Source: Lachnospiraceae bacterium
GTDB taxonomy: Bacteria > Bacillota > Clostridia > Lachnospirales > Lachnospiraceae
NCBI GenBank assembly: GCA_022794255.1
Contig: JAAWEL010000030.1
Location: 1-56,217 of the forward strand
Direction of reading: 5' to 3'
Length of the DNA: 56,217 nucleotides
Shown: positions 56,005 through 56,217 of the stretch, piece by piece
How positions within the stretch are numbered: position 1 is the first letter of the stretch
Layout: every line of letters begins with the position of its first letter
Made by a program: the position numbers and the translations under genes
Notes under the pieces: generated by a model
What the model was told of the DNA's origin: nothing
Databases searched by the model: none
The model's input: only the letters and a program-made list of their open reading frames with translations

Positions 56005-56217
56005 ATTTACATCCTCCTAAAGCCTCTTTTATGATCTCCTGTTCTGTGATTCTCTCTCCTATAAGCTCTGCCCTGACAGCCCCATCCCGGATGACCAGCA
56101 CCCGGTCACTCATGGAAATCAGCTCCGGCATATCCGAACTGATCATAATAATGCATTTTCCCTGCTTCGTAAGTGCAGACATCTGCTTGTAAAACTCTGC
56201 CTTGGCATTGACATCAA
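55529..56217 (-). CDS. RbsA-like sugar ABC transporter ATPase, C-terminal part (cut by window edge)
   Basis: The visible end of a ribose/xylose-type ATPase: DVNAKAEFYKQMSALTKQGK, CIIMISSDMPELISMSDRVL with the H-loop region altered to SSD as usual in the second domain, and ITEQEIIKEALGG. Relatives end close to this last Gly-Gly, about 56012. Here the frame has no stop there and stays open for another 161 codons through the permease gene, to 55529. That extension is the permease read in another frame and is not protein-like. The stop codon therefore seems to have been lost. The N-terminal part lies outside the window. Confidence 0.75.
   Translation of the reverse strand, partial: DVNAKAEFYKQMSALTKQGKCIIMISSDMPELISMSDRVLVIRDGAVRAELIGERITEQEIIKEALGGCKYEAEENVEKRQADSAGPGDLTDCGSGFHNQSPVYCGEKSDYHFSTDFRYWYPDHGDEHAADRRRNRSVYRKYYGAFRCGDGTGFRRWRRCAFSGGLRGTGGHCLWTAERGGDCQEQMYSSDYHFGNQSGVLWSGTDDLRRADHELWGSLQCCGENPSV

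Noticed and set aside
1..56217. CRISPR arrays, insertion sequences and rRNA genes
   Set aside because: No regularly spaced repeats with unique spacers, no transposase-like protein with terminal inverted repeats, and no rRNA sequence were seen.

Overview
The window looks like the chromosome of a low-to-mid GC anaerobic Firmicute, most likely a gut Lachnospiraceae (Clostridium cluster XIVa). The signs are RNase Y, RecX and RecA in a row, a class III fructose-bisphosphatase, a GntP/EtfAB/acyl-CoA fermentative gene set, many Gram-positive ribosome binding sites (GGAGG) and consensus sigma-A promoters with 17-bp spacers. The assignment rests on gene families and order seen by eye; no database search was possible.

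Region 1 (1 to about 17,865) is the right-hand part of a prophage integrated at the 3' end of a tRNA-Gly gene. Its left end and structural genes lie outside the window. Reading leftwards from the immunity region is an early lytic operon on the minus strand: Cro-like regulator, small proteins, Gp157-like protein, Sak4-like ATPase, DUF669 protein, CHC2 zinc-finger primase, DUF927 helicase, an iteron-type origin (6281-6561), RecU-like resolvase, SF2 helicase, then a second regulatory locus (two XRE regulators and a BRO antirepressor). On the plus strand are the lysogeny genes: ImmR-like repressor, ImmA-like metallopeptidase, a frameshifted TPR gene, an AIM24-family cargo gene and a tyrosine integrase. 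The repressor promoter and the lytic promoter point at each other and are covered by four matching operators.

Region 2 (17,865-38,010) is host housekeeping: tRNA-Gly and tRNA-Pro, YfcE phosphodiesterases, RdgB, a papain-like lipoprotein protease, a THUMP-domain RNA methyltransferase, a rhodanese, a candidate small RNA, a hybrid histidine kinase, NlpC/P60 and M23 cell-wall hydrolases, class III FBPase, tRNA-Val, an MBL-fold hydrolase, RNase Y, RecX and RecA (with a LexA box), and a RelE/Phd-type toxin-antitoxin pair under a perfect palindrome.

Region 3 (38,082-52,862) is a catabolic cluster. Nine minus-strand genes form an apparent operon: four family III CoA-transferases, enoyl-CoA hydratase, acyl-CoA ligase, GntP-type permease, nitronate monooxygenase/FabK-like flavoprotein and a PucR-type regulator. 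Divergent from it are etfB, etfA and an acyl-CoA dehydrogenase. The layout parallels the cai-fix and caffeate (car) systems, in which an unsaturated acid is activated to a CoA thioester, reduced with electrons from EtfAB and released by CoA transfer. The substrate cannot be read from the sequence, and four CoA-transferases in one operon is unusual.

Region 4 (53,139-56,217) is a sugar-use operon on the minus strand: an RbsA-like ATPase (cut by the window edge), an RbsC-like permease carrying an in-frame stop, a Gfo/Idh/MocA dehydrogenase and a TIM-barrel sugar isomerase/epimerase.
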